Of a stretch of DNA of 56,824 nt, positions 16,057 to 23,377 are shown piece by piece; the stretch's first letter is position 1, and each line of letters opens with the position of its first letter. The translations under genes and the position numbers were made by a program. The stretch covers positions 1 through 56,824 of the forward strand of contig CAZRBY010000011.1 of NCBI GenBank assembly GCA_964598495.1, read 5' to 3'. The stretch is from Cacconaster sp964598495. GTDB taxonomy: Bacteria; Bacteroidota; Bacteroidia; Bacteroidales; UBA932. The notes under the pieces are model-generated. The model saw only the letters and a list, made by a program, of their open reading frames with translations. It was not told the origin of the DNA and made no database searches.

Positions 16057-16887
16057 TTAAACTTCCAATTCGTAACCCGCATAAAATTGCGCAAGTTGGT
16101 CAACGAGAATGCTTTTCAGGTGACTGAAAGCGTGATCGCCCGTACAATGTCCTGTTATAAAACGGGTGGTAGGAAACCGACTCTTGAGCTTTTGCCCCAA
16201 CTTAATTACCTCTTCCTCAGTTTCAAATTCCATATTGTTTTGGCTATCCAAAAGATGAAATCCTCCCATCACGCAAGCTATTTGACCACCTTCTTCTGCT
16301 GTAACACTATCCATAATATTTAGCAAGCCGCTGTGTCCGCACCCCGTGAAAACAAAGCGATTATCTTTCCCAACGGTAATAATCAACTCGTGGTCAAAGT
16401 CATCATTAATCAACCCCATTTCCTGGCTTTTAAAAAGCGTTTTATTGGCTTTCGGTAACGGATGTTCTCTTATTTCAGACTTTAAAACCACAATCTCTTC
16501 CTCAAACAGCGCTTTCTCATAAACAGCAATAAGCCGTTCTTTAATAGTATTAAATTCAAAATCGAAACTTATTTTTCTCAAACTTTTTCTCGAAGAGTAA
16601 AACTCACGATTAAATATCTGCGAAGAAAGAACTATTTTGGCTTTTTGGTTTATCTCCAAAAAAGCCGGCAATCCGCCTATATGGTCAGCATGTCCGTGGG
16701 AGATAAAAAGATAGTCAACATCGCTCAAATCGATATTCATTAGTTTTGCGTTGCGAGCGAACAAATCCGATGCACCGACATCCAGCAAGCATTTATAACT
16801 CTCAGTTTCCAGATAAATCGAAAGCCCATGCTCGGCTCCAAAACCGGCATCAACTGCCCTATTGTCTGCCAAAACAACGACTCTCAT
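16057..16887 (-). CDS. MBL-fold metallohydrolase
   Basis: The product has about 276 residues from the ATG of MRVVVLADN. That start is chosen because it leaves five bases after the upstream gene's stop, whereas the longer start at 16920 overlaps that gene. HGHADHIGG near residue 65 is the HxHxDH zinc site. FTGCGHSG and TGHCTGDHA supply later histidine ligands. The overall pattern (an opening VVVLADN and the GCGHSG block) fits the group that includes dihydropterin-aminobenzene phosphate synthase-like proteins. A precise reaction is not assignable. It is probably cotranscribed with the small membrane protein before it. Confidence 0.85.
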   Translation of the reverse strand: MRVVVLADNRAVDAGFGAEHGLSIYLETESYKCLLDVGASDLFARNAKLMNIDLSDVDYLFISHGHADHIGGLPAFLEINQKAKIVLSSQIFNREFYSSRKSLRKISFDFEFNTIKERLIAVYEKALFEEEIVVLKSEIREHPLPKANKTLFKSQEMGLINDDFDHELIITVGKDNRFVFTGCGHSGLLNIMDSVTAEEGGQIACVMGGFHLLDSQNNMEFETEEEVIKLGQKLKSRFPTTRFITGHCTGDHAFSHLKSILVDQLAQFYAGYELEV

Positions 16888-16892
16888 TTTGA

Positions 16893-17105
16893 CTATTTTT
16901 TCTCTTTTCGTTTCTGCCATACCTGGACTAGGACAACAACAACTACCACTAAGAATGCCGAGATGAAATCAGAATATCTGTAAACACCCAAAATCGCACC
17001 TTCAATAGGCTGTTTACCAGGAAACCATCTTATAACCCCTATCGTCAACAAATAGGTCACAAAACCGACTAATGCTCCAAGGAGTAAACGAATTTTTAAT
17101 TTCAT
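16893..17105 (-). CDS. Small two-helix membrane protein
   Basis: The 70-residue product has two hydrophobic segments (LLLGALVGFVTYLLTIGV and FISAFLVVVVVVLVQVW) and a basic tail KRKEKK. The start is MKLKIRL, because a perfect -7 element lies just upstream and would exclude the longer frame. It is first in a two-gene unit with the MBL-fold hydrolase. The function is unknown. Confidence 0.6.
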   Translation of the reverse strand: MKLKIRLLLGALVGFVTYLLTIGVIRWFPGKQPIEGAILGVYRYSDFISAFLVVVVVVLVQVWQKRKEKK

Positions 17106-17129
17106 ACTATTAATTGTGTTGATTTGACA

Positions 17130-17137
17130 CAAAAGTA
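17130..17137 (-). promoter_or_regulatory. -7 element of the small membrane protein/MBL unit
   Basis: On the minus strand it reads TACTTTTG, a perfect TAnnTTTG, 24 bases before ATG 17105. No clear -33 box is visible. Confidence 0.55.
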
Positions 17138-17239
17138 AGAATTATATCTTCCTTTTACAGAATAAATCTCTGAAACGGCTATGCTTACGATGCTAAAGCC
17201 AAACGATGATTAAGCCAGACTTAATACATTTATGTTCAA

Positions 17240-18085
17240 TTACCAAACTCTATTTATAACAAACTCCTCTATCAACCGATTAACTATATCCGGCGCATCG
17301 GTATTGGAGTTGTGGCTGGCATCTTTTATCAATTCAAGAGGAATTCCGCTCCTTTCGTGCCATTTTGCGGCGAGCCTGTCATAGGGCACGAGCGGATCTT
17401 TTTCTCCATGGATGAGTAACGCTGAGCAGGTGACAGTATATGGAAAATCTTTATCTATTGCATCGGCAATAAGGCTCAAACCGTATGTCATTAATTTTGA
17501 ATATCTTTTTCTGTCCCCATCGTACACCATCATGATTTCGCGCATGTTGTTTCTACCATATTCAGAGGTTGCCATAGCAGCAGGCACTGATTTTAGGAGA
17601 AACTTCCATGAGAAAAACCTTACGGTGCAACCTAAGGTTTTTAACAACCACAGCTCTATGCCTTTATAATAGGTTTTTTGTAGAGGTGAAGAATTAATTG
17701 ATACAAAGCCGCTCAATTTGTCGGGAAATAATTCAGCGTAGGATTGTCCTATATGACCGCCAATTGACTGACCCACAATAACCGGTTTTGTTACTTTTTC
17801 TTTTTCAAGTATCTCGTGAAGCCACCGTGCAATATCCATCAAGTCGAAATCCAAGGTAAAGGGAAAGGAATTAGCATGAGCGGGAGCATTCCAAACAAAC
17901 ACATTGCGTTTATCCCTGAAGAACTCGATTTGTTTTTCAAATAATCGGCAATCTGACGTTAATCCGGGAAGAAAAACCAGTGTTGCCGCATTGTAATCGA
18001 TTATATTTACCCAATAATGGATAATACCGGATTCTGTTTTATGTGTTTTTTCTGTCAAATGTTCTTGAATCGTATCCATTTTCAT
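17240..18085 (-). CDS. Alpha/beta hydrolase
   Basis: The product has about 281 residues. Alpha/beta-hydrolase signatures are present: LVFLPGLTSDCRLF near the N-terminus (oxyanion region), nucleophile elbow GQSIGG, an aspartate in HGEKDPLVP and a histidine in DASHNSN. The triad is therefore Ser-Asp-His. There is no signal peptide. The start at ATG 18085 is preferred. A TTG at 18103 overlaps the rtcB stop and would give a coupled start. It is cotranscribed with rtcB, but a functional link is not evident. Confidence 0.8.
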   Translation of the reverse strand: MKMDTIQEHLTEKTHKTESGIIHYWVNIIDYNAATLVFLPGLTSDCRLFEKQIEFFRDKRNVFVWNAPAHANSFPFTLDFDLMDIARWLHEILEKEKVTKPVIVGQSIGGHIGQSYAELFPDKLSGFVSINSSPLQKTYYKGIELWLLKTLGCTVRFFSWKFLLKSVPAAMATSEYGRNNMREIMMVYDGDRKRYSKLMTYGLSLIADAIDKDFPYTVTCSALLIHGEKDPLVPYDRLAAKWHERSGIPLELIKDASHNSNTDAPDIVNRLIEEFVINRVW

Positions 18086-18099
18086 AACGTATTTAATAA

Positions 18100-19272
18100 T
18101 CAACCTTTAATCACCGCAAGCGGAGAGAGTTCCGTTACTATTTTGACCAAATCATCCTGGTCCAACATCACCTGTTGGATGTTTTTATAGGCGGAAGGGG
18201 CCTCATCCAGGTCTCTGTGAGTTCTAATTGAATGAAGAATCCCACTCTTGTTGAGCTTCCGCACCTCTTCTTCAAAACTCAATCTTCGAATAGCTTCATT
18301 GCGTCCCATTATTCGGCCGGCTCCATGCGAGCAACTGGAGAAACTCTCAGGATTGCCCAGGCCCTCAACTATATAGGATTTGGTACCCTGCGAACCTGGG
18401 ATAATTCCGAGTTCACCCTTGTGCGCCGAAGTGGCACCTTTGCGATGTACCACCACATCTTTTCCGAAATGTTTCTCCCATTTAGCATAGTTGTGAGCAA
18501 TATTTATGATCTCACCAAACTTTATATTGGGGAAATAATCCGCCATCACTTCTTGCACCCTTTTAAGCATCAATTTGCGGTTTGCGAGGGCAAAATCGAC
18601 GCAATAATTCATCTCCTCAAAATACCTATGAGCTTCTTCTGTAGTAAAAGGAAGATAGGCCAGGTCTGCCTTCGGAGGTACGGGAGAGTTCCACTGCTTA
18701 TTGAGTTTCTTCGCAATCTTGTTATAATGGTCTGCTACCTGTTTGCCAATATTTCTACTTCCGGAATGAATCATTATCCAGATATAATCCTCCTTATCCT
18801 TTTGAATCTCGATAAAGTGATTGCCTCCTCCGAGAGTTCCGAGTTGGCGCAAAGCGGAACCATACTCAGATCTTACCACTTCCATGCTCCCAAACTTATA
18901 ACCCTTGGGCATCAGGGTCTCATACTGCGCCATCTTATGGTGCTTAAACCCAACCGGCACCCTCTCCTCAATATCCCTTACAATATCCTTAAGCCTTCGC
19001 TGAATGTCGGGGTTCAGTTTCAAATCGGTCTTAACCGCACAGATGCCGCATCCGATATCCACGCCTACTGCATTGGGCACAACCACATTATCCGCAGCCA
19101 TTACCCCACCTATAGGCATCCCATATCCGGTATGCGCATCCGGCATCAAAGCTATATGTTTAAAGGCAAAAGGCAAATTGGCAAGGTTCTTCACCTGGAA
19201 GAGGGTATTATCATCAATCTCATCCAGCCAAAGCTTAATAGGTATTCTTTCCGTATCTATTATTCGCTTCAT
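18100..19272 (-). CDS. rtcB: RNA-splicing ligase RtcB
   Basis: The 390-residue product matches the RtcB family, in its shorter bacterial form. Visible motifs in order are MPDAHTGYGMPIGGV, GVDIGCGICAV (manganese ligands Asp and Cys), GTLGGGNHFIEIQ, HSGSRNIG, RKGATSAHKGE, IPGSQGTKSYIV and SCSHGAGR. The histidine of HGAGR is the one guanylylated in the family. RtcB joins RNA 2',3'-cyclic phosphate and 5'-OH ends using GTP and Mn2+. The gene starts the rtcB-hydrolase pair. Its leader contains tandem 12-bp repeats. No archease or RtcR regulator gene is nearby. Confidence 0.93.
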   Translation of the reverse strand: MKRIIDTERIPIKLWLDEIDDNTLFQVKNLANLPFAFKHIALMPDAHTGYGMPIGGVMAADNVVVPNAVGVDIGCGICAVKTDLKLNPDIQRRLKDIVRDIEERVPVGFKHHKMAQYETLMPKGYKFGSMEVVRSEYGSALRQLGTLGGGNHFIEIQKDKEDYIWIMIHSGSRNIGKQVADHYNKIAKKLNKQWNSPVPPKADLAYLPFTTEEAHRYFEEMNYCVDFALANRKLMLKRVQEVMADYFPNIKFGEIINIAHNYAKWEKHFGKDVVVHRKGATSAHKGELGIIPGSQGTKSYIVEGLGNPESFSSCSHGAGRIMGRNEAIRRLSFEEEVRKLNKSGILHSIRTHRDLDEAPSAYKNIQQVMLDQDDLVKIVTELSPLAVIKG

Positions 19273-19296
19273 AATCGTTTATAGTCGTTTAAACAC

Positions 19297-19375
19297 AACT
19301 CTATACAATATAACTCTATACAACTCAACTCATTGCCACGCAACACAGCACACAACACTACACAAAGTAAAACTA
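19297..19375 (-). repeat. Repetitive low-complexity leader of rtcB
   Basis: Two exact copies of AACTCTATACAA (19297-19308 and 19312-19323) lie 15 bp apart. They are followed by related CAACTC and ACACAACAC words. On the transcribed strand this gives a G/T-rich, almost C-free leader before rtcB. The role is unknown. Confidence 0.5.
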
Positions 19376-19392
19376 CAAAATAATCATTTTAC

Positions 19393-19434
19393 AAAAAAAG
19401 AGCAAGAGTGAAATAGAAGTCAGTCTTGCTCTTT
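19393..19434 (-). terminator. Intrinsic terminator of the cupin lipoprotein gene
   Basis: AAAGAGCAAGA (19397-19407) pairs with TCTTGCTCTTT (19424-19434). On the minus strand a seven-T run follows. Confidence 0.85.
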
Positions 19435-19469
19435 ACGTAGTCTAACAAACAGTCCTGATCAGACACTGA

Positions 19470-19997
19470 TTATTCATGGTCGTGATCATGCTCAATTCCT
19501 TCTTCCCTAGTAACGTGAACCGTTCCGTAGGGATGCTCAACAGGTGCATAAATCGAATAAAGTTTCAACGGCTCATCACCTGTGTTCACCAGATTATGCC
19601 ATTTTCCGGCAGGAATAAAGAAGACGAAGTCCGCTTTTACATCACGCACAAAATCGAGATTATCCTGAGTATCTCCCATATAAACAACTCCCCGGCCCTC
19701 TTCTACACGGATAAACTGATCGGTCTGAGTATGAAGTTCAAGACCTATATCCTCACCCGGCTGCAGAGTCATTAGAGTCATTTGCAAGAAATTACCCGTC
19801 CAAATTGCGGTGCGGAAGTTTTCATTTCTGCTTGTAGCATCCTCTATGTCAAACACGATAGGTGCTGCACCATGATCAACTAACTCTATTTGTTCGGTTA
19901 ATGCAATGGGATCAACCTCTGATGTTCCGGTTTGCGGATTGCCGCATCCTGCAATCAAAAATGCAACGGTAATTAAAATTAAAATGTTCTTTTTCAT
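19470..19997 (-). CDS. Cupin-domain lipoprotein
   Basis: The 175-residue product has lipobox LIAGC (Cys18). The cupin_2 domain shows motif 1 as GLELHTQTDQFIRVEEGRG and motif 2 as FIPAGKWHNLVNTGDEP, with His, Glu and His positions for a metal. The C-terminus EGIEHDHDHE adds a short metal-binding-like tail. Exported single-domain cupins of this type are usually of unknown enzymology. It is a single gene with its own promoter and terminator. Confidence 0.85.
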   Translation of the reverse strand: MKKNILILITVAFLIAGCGNPQTGTSEVDPIALTEQIELVDHGAAPIVFDIEDATSRNENFRTAIWTGNFLQMTLMTLQPGEDIGLELHTQTDQFIRVEEGRGVVYMGDTQDNLDFVRDVKADFVFFIPAGKWHNLVNTGDEPLKLYSIYAPVEHPYGTVHVTREEGIEHDHDHE

Positions 19998-20033
19998 ACT
20001 AAATAAATATCTATAAATGTGATTTAACGTCCG

Positions 20034-20055
20034 GGTAATCAGATTACCAAAGATA
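20034..20055 (-). promoter_or_regulatory. -7 element and palindrome at the cupin gene promoter
   Basis: On the minus strand TATCTTTG (plus 20048-20055) is a perfect -7 element. It abuts the perfect palindrome GGTAATC-A-GATTACC (20034-20048), which would lie at the transcription start. An operator or a 5' stem is plausible. Confidence 0.5.
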
Positions 20056-20082
20056 ACAAATATTTATTGGAATAATAGTATT

Positions 20083-21213
20083 TTAGGGGAGCAATGCCTC
20101 CAATTTATCCAATTGCTCCTTTATTTGAGCTTTGACAGCTTCATCCTTCTCCGACTTGTAAGCAGCGCGCATATCTGGCAAATAAGTGATATAGTGGATA
20201 TCTGCAATATATTTTGCCGCTCTCACTCTGACTTTCGCATCGCCGTCAAAGAGCAACCCCTGAATCCAGCGTTTGGCATCCCAAGAGTGTTTAGCCTGCA
20301 GCCAATCGAGCGCTGCGATCTGCTCCTCGGCTGTTCCATAGAGGAATGTTCTGAAGTAGCCGCTCTCCTGTCTTAGGTCAGCATAGGACATCAGTATCTC
20401 TTTTTTGAAAATATCGGGGTCCATCACATTTTCAGCGTACTCGAGGATCGGCTTATCAAGCGTCCGGCGCACCATTCTGGGGATCATCCACATCATACCC
20501 GGAGTCGCCTCGGGATGTGCTATGCAGCTGAATACGCGCCCTTCCCCATATTGGTTGGTGGTGAAAAAAGGTTTGTTGTTGGTCATATTGGCCGGAGCGT
20601 TGCCCTCCTCATGCACATCGCTCTCCATGATAGCGAGAGTCTCATACTGAATCTCAGAACCCTCTCTGGGGACAAACACCGGCCCCTCGTAATACATAAC
20701 AAAGAGTGTATCGCGATCGGCAACCTCAGGAAAAAGTGCTTTCCCGGCCTCTGTAAGGGTAAATTTAGCTATTCCGTGCCCTCGGTTGTCGTGCTCAATA
20801 TCTATCGCCTGTGCGCCATTCAGATCCATGCAGGAATATTCTGGAGTGCTTGAGAACAGATAAGCTCCTGCGCAAATACCCACAGCTCCACCGCCACGCC
20901 TGATGAACTCTTTGATGCGCTGTTGATTCTCAGCCCCGAGGTTGAGGTACTGACGGCTTCCGCCACCTCCGGGGATAATGATGGCGTCGAGCTCATCAAG
21001 TACATTATTGGCAATATCCGCGGTCGTAATTGTGCGAACAGTCATTTCAGGATCGAGCTTTATCGCCGCCACAGCCTCCCAGATGCAGGTCTGCGCCCCA
21101 CCGTGCCCGTCAAACACCGCCACGCGGATTTTATCGGTTTGATTATTTGTTGAAGGAGTGCATTGGACAAACAGCAACAATGCAAATAAAAGAATCCGGT
21201 TGGGTAGTTTCAT
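20083..21213 (-). CDS. BPL_N / glutamine-amidotransferase-like lipoprotein
   Basis: The 376-residue product has a signal peptide and lipobox-like FVQC (Cys18). Residues ~30-250 form a class I amidotransferase-like fold of the BPL_N family. IRVAVFDGHGG starts it, AIIIPGGGGSRQYL and FIRRGGGAVGICAGAYLFS carry the nucleophile-elbow cysteine, and the last strand has ANMTNNKPFF and GRVFSCIAHPEATPGM. The C-terminal ~110 residues are helical and HEAT-like (WIQGLLFDGDAKVRVRAAKY). Despite the family name it is not expected to ligate biotin. As an exported protein its substrate is unknown. It is monocistronic. Confidence 0.75.
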   Translation of the reverse strand: MKLPNRILLFALLLFVQCTPSTNNQTDKIRVAVFDGHGGAQTCIWEAVAAIKLDPEMTVRTITTADIANNVLDELDAIIIPGGGGSRQYLNLGAENQQRIKEFIRRGGGAVGICAGAYLFSSTPEYSCMDLNGAQAIDIEHDNRGHGIAKFTLTEAGKALFPEVADRDTLFVMYYEGPVFVPREGSEIQYETLAIMESDVHEEGNAPANMTNNKPFFTTNQYGEGRVFSCIAHPEATPGMMWMIPRMVRRTLDKPILEYAENVMDPDIFKKEILMSYADLRQESGYFRTFLYGTAEEQIAALDWLQAKHSWDAKRWIQGLLFDGDAKVRVRAAKYIADIHYITYLPDMRAAYKSEKDEAVKAQIKEQLDKLEALLP

Positions 21214-21271
21214 GGTGTATTGTTTTTAAATGGTTATAGATACTAAATAGTTGAGTCAGAATTAAGTCTAA

Positions 21272-21279
21272 CAAAGATA
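21272..21279 (-). promoter_or_regulatory. -7 element of the BPL_N lipoprotein gene
   Basis: It reads TATCTTTG on the minus strand, a perfect TAnnTTTG, 58 bases before the start codon. No -33 box is obvious. Confidence 0.5.
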
Positions 21280-21302
21280 AAAAATTATTGCGGGGAAAGT
21301 TG

Positions 21303-21364
21303 TATATTTGTGCTTAATAAAGCGTTATCACTCCCCCCTGCCACCGGCAGGGTTTTATTTTTTT
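21303..21364 (+). promoter_or_regulatory. Short promoter-terminator unit
   Basis: TATATTTG (21303-21310) is a perfect -7 element. About 25 bases downstream, CCCTGCC (21336-21342) pairs with GGCAGGG (21346-21352) and a T-run follows. Any transcript would be about 45 nt and would end before the lipoprotein gene. It contains AAGCGTTAT (21320-21328), repeated in the next leader. Confidence 0.5.
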
Positions 21365-21437
21365 AATAATTATTGTAAAGTAAACAATTGATTTATAATA
21401 TAGTTTAACACATATAACAGTTTATATATATTATTTG

Positions 21438-21572
21438 TATATTTGTCGTCAATGTGAAGCGTTATGCGCCAATTTCTTATTAACCTTCGATAGTGGAGGC
21501 CTGATCCCACTCAAAAAAACGGGGCGCAATCCGAAAAGCCTGATGAGTAGGGATTATTTAAATCAAAAAAAC
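21438..21572 (+). promoter_or_regulatory. Promoter and structured leader of the Bor-like lipoprotein gene
   Basis: TATATTTG (21438-21445) is a perfect -7 element. The ~120-base leader begins with AAGCGTTAT (21457-21465). It can form TGCGCC/GGCGCA (21465-21470 with 21523-21528) enclosing AGTGG/CCACT (21492-21496 with 21507-21511). I do not recognise a known riboswitch. Confidence 0.45.
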
Positions 21573-21866
21573 ATGAAAAAACGGGGTTTAAAATTAGTTT
21601 TGTTGCTTGCAATCTCATTTATTTTGACCTCTTGCTACACATTGACTTTTTCAGTGGGTAGAGGTGCCGTTGGAGGCAATGTAGTTACTGAGAAAAACCA
21701 TTATTTAATTTGTGGTTTAGTTCCGCTCAGGACTTGTGACCCGGCGCAAATGGCAGGTGGCTCAGCCAATTACACTGTGACCGTAGAACACACATTCATT
21801 GACGGTTTACTGTCTGCCATAACGGGTGGAATTTATAGTCCAACTACGGTAACAGTAACAAAATGA
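21573..21866 (+). CDS. Bor/Iss-family lipoprotein
   Basis: The 97-residue product starts at the ATG of MKKRGLKL. An upstream in-frame start at 21435 would lie within the promoter. Lipobox LTSC leads into YTLTFSVG. The C-terminal pattern VEHTFIDGLLSAITGGIYSPTTV matches the end of the lambda Bor / Iss family (FVNGLL...IT.GIYTP), a small surface lipoprotein linked in enterobacteria to serum resistance. That function should not be assumed here. It is followed by a hairpin and a small membrane protein. Confidence 0.75.
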   Translation: MKKRGLKLVLLLAISFILTSCYTLTFSVGRGAVGGNVVTEKNHYLICGLVPLRTCDPAQMAGGSANYTVTVEHTFIDGLLSAITGGIYSPTTVTVTK

Positions 21867-21878
21867 CTTTTTTGTAGT

Positions 21879-21910
21879 CAGGGCTATCTATTAATAATAT
21901 AATAGCCCTG
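21879..21910 (+). terminator. Intergenic hairpin after the Bor-like gene
   Basis: CAGGGCTAT (21879-21887) pairs perfectly with ATAGCCCTG (21902-21910) over a 14-base loop. There is no T-run, so termination is uncertain. Confidence 0.45.
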
Positions 21911-21927
21911 GCTCATTGATTTAAGAA

Positions 21928-22119
21928 ATGAAGAAAGTTGCTCTCATACTGGGCATCATTTTGTCCCTGATCGGTATTTTTCAAGGCGTCAGCTATATTT
22001 TTGAGTATAACACTTTGATGCAATATGGCAAAGGCTATGTCTGGGGTTCAATAATTTTATTTGCCATAGGCCTGGTATTTATATATTTTGGACTCAGAAA
22101 GAAGAAAACCAAATCCTAA
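21928..22119 (+). CDS. Small two-helix membrane protein
   Basis: The 63-residue product has two hydrophobic helices (VALILGIILSLIGIFQGVSY and WGSIILFAIGLVFIYFGL) and a basic tail RKKKTKS. No family is recognised. It is probably read through from the Bor-like lipoprotein gene, 61 bp upstream. Confidence 0.55.
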   Translation: MKKVALILGIILSLIGIFQGVSYIFEYNTLMQYGKGYVWGSIILFAIGLVFIYFGLRKKKTKS

Positions 22120-22134
22120 ACCTGAACAATAAAA

Positions 22135-22156
22135 AAAGCAGCCTGACGGCTGCTTT
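22135..22156 (-). terminator. Intrinsic terminator after tRNA-Gly
   Basis: AAAGCAGCC (22135-22143) pairs with GGCTGCTTT (22148-22156) over TGAC. On the minus strand a T-run follows (A-run 22131-22137 on plus). It ends the tRNA transcript and may also serve the convergent plus-strand gene. Confidence 0.85.
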
Positions 22157-22160
22157 GACT

Positions 22161-22236
22161 TGGAGCGGAAAACGAGACTCGAACTCGCGACCCCAACCTT
22201 GGCAAGGTTGTGCTCTACCAACTGAGCTATTTCCGC
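22161..22236 (-). tRNA. tRNA-Gly (anticodon GCC)
   Basis: A 76-nt cloverleaf is readable on the minus strand. The acceptor GCGGAAA pairs with TTTCCGC, the D arm is AGCTCAGTTGGTAGAGC, the anticodon stem-loop CAACCTTGCCAAGGTTG has GCC, and the T arm contains GTTCGAGTC. Discriminator T and the 3' CCA are encoded. It lies 79 bp downstream of pheS on the same strand. Confidence 0.97.
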
Positions 22237-22315
22237 AACTATTTCCTTATTGGGACGACAAATATATGGACTTTTTTGTATTCTTCAAAAAAATCGCATG
22301 AATAAATCAAATAAA

Positions 22316-23341
22316 TCAGATGACCGTCTCGAATTGGCGGAGGAAACGGACATCATTCTCAAAGTAGTGGCGTAGATCTTTAACCTGCCACTTGAGCATT
22401 GCAATGCGCTCGATACCCATTCCAAAAGCGAATCCGCTGTAGACCTTAGAATCAATACCCGAAGCCTCCAGAACATTGGGATCCACCATACCGCAGCCCA
22501 TAATTTCAAGCCAGCCCGTACCCTTGCATATGTTGCAACCCTTCCCTTTGCAAATATTGCAGCTCACGTCCACTTCAGCAGAAGGCTCCGTAAAAGGGAA
22601 ATAGGAGGGACGGAGACGGATTTCGGTCTCTTCCCCGAACATTTCACGGGCAAAGAGCAGAACCGCCTGTTTCAGATCGGCAAAAGAAACTCCTTTGTCA
22701 ATGTAGAGACCCTCAACCTGATGGAAAATGCAGTGCGCACGAGCTGAAATGGCTTCATTGCGGAATACACGTCCCGGACAGAGTACCCTAATGGGAAGAT
22801 CCATCCTTTCCATAGCACGTACCTGTACTGATGAGGTATGCGTGCGCAACAACACCGGATTGCTCTCACCTGCGTGGATAAAGAAGGTATCCTGCATATC
22901 ACGCGCCGGATGCTCGGGAGGAAAATTAAGGGCTCCGAAAACATGCCAGTCATCTTCAATCTCCGGACCTTCCGCTACTGTGTAACCGAATTTGTGGAAA
23001 ATAGAGATAATCTCTTCGCGGGTAATGGATATGGGATGACGCGTACCGAGATCCATCTTGTCACCCGGCTTGGTAAGGTCAAAAGAGCTCTTGCTTGCCC
23101 CCGACTCGGCAATATTCTCCTTAAGGGATTCTATCTTAGACTGGACGGCATTCTTGAGAACGTTGAGCTTCTGTCCGAATTCGCGTTTCTGCTCGGGAAG
23201 CACATTTCGAAACTCCTCGAAAAGAGCGGTAACTTCACCTTTCTTGCCGAGATATTTGATTCTCAACTCTTCGATTTCCTTTTCGGTATTGGCCCTCAAT
23301 TCCGATATCGTCGCAAGTATTTCTTCAATTTTCTGATTCAT
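22316..23341 (-). CDS. pheS: Phenylalanine--tRNA ligase alpha subunit
   Basis: The 341-residue product is of normal length for bacterial PheS. An N-terminal coiled coil (residues 1-85) contains IKYLGKKGEVTALFEEF. The class II catalytic core begins at HPISITREEIISIFHKFGY, and motif 2 and motif 3 regions include TFFIHAGESNPVLLRTHTSS and GFAFGMGIERIAMLKW. Together with PheT it charges tRNA-Phe in the cytoplasm. pheT is not in this window. It is the last gene of yraN-manC-arcA-pheS. Confidence 0.97.
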   Translation of the reverse strand: MNQKIEEILATISELRANTEKEIEELRIKYLGKKGEVTALFEEFRNVLPEQKREFGQKLNVLKNAVQSKIESLKENIAESGASKSSFDLTKPGDKMDLGTRHPISITREEIISIFHKFGYTVAEGPEIEDDWHVFGALNFPPEHPARDMQDTFFIHAGESNPVLLRTHTSSVQVRAMERMDLPIRVLCPGRVFRNEAISARAHCIFHQVEGLYIDKGVSFADLKQAVLLFAREMFGEETEIRLRPSYFPFTEPSAEVDVSCNICKGKGCNICKGTGWLEIMGCGMVDPNVLEASGIDSKVYSGFAFGMGIERIAMLKWQVKDLRHYFENDVRFLRQFETVI

Positions 23342-23377
23342 CTTTCATTCAATTAAGCCTGCAAAGTTACAAATAGT

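Noticed and set aside
18232..19284. A 350-codon open frame on the plus strand.
   Set aside because: It is antisense to rtcB, which is a complete conserved gene. The translated product has low-complexity His/Ile-rich text and no recognisable family.
20083..21213. Biotin-protein ligase activity suggested by the BPL_N family name.
   Set aside because: The protein is an exported lipoprotein with only the amidotransferase-like N-terminal fold and no ligase catalytic domain.
21457..21470. AAGCGTTATGCGCC, resembling the end of an integron attC site.
   Set aside because: No convincing paired attC arms and no integron integrase in the window. The motif is better described as a repeated leader start.
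21540..21547. CTGATGAG in the Bor-like gene leader, as in hammerhead ribozymes.
   Set aside because: The GAAA box needed after stem II is absent. The only GAAA lies before the motif and no matching stems can be drawn.
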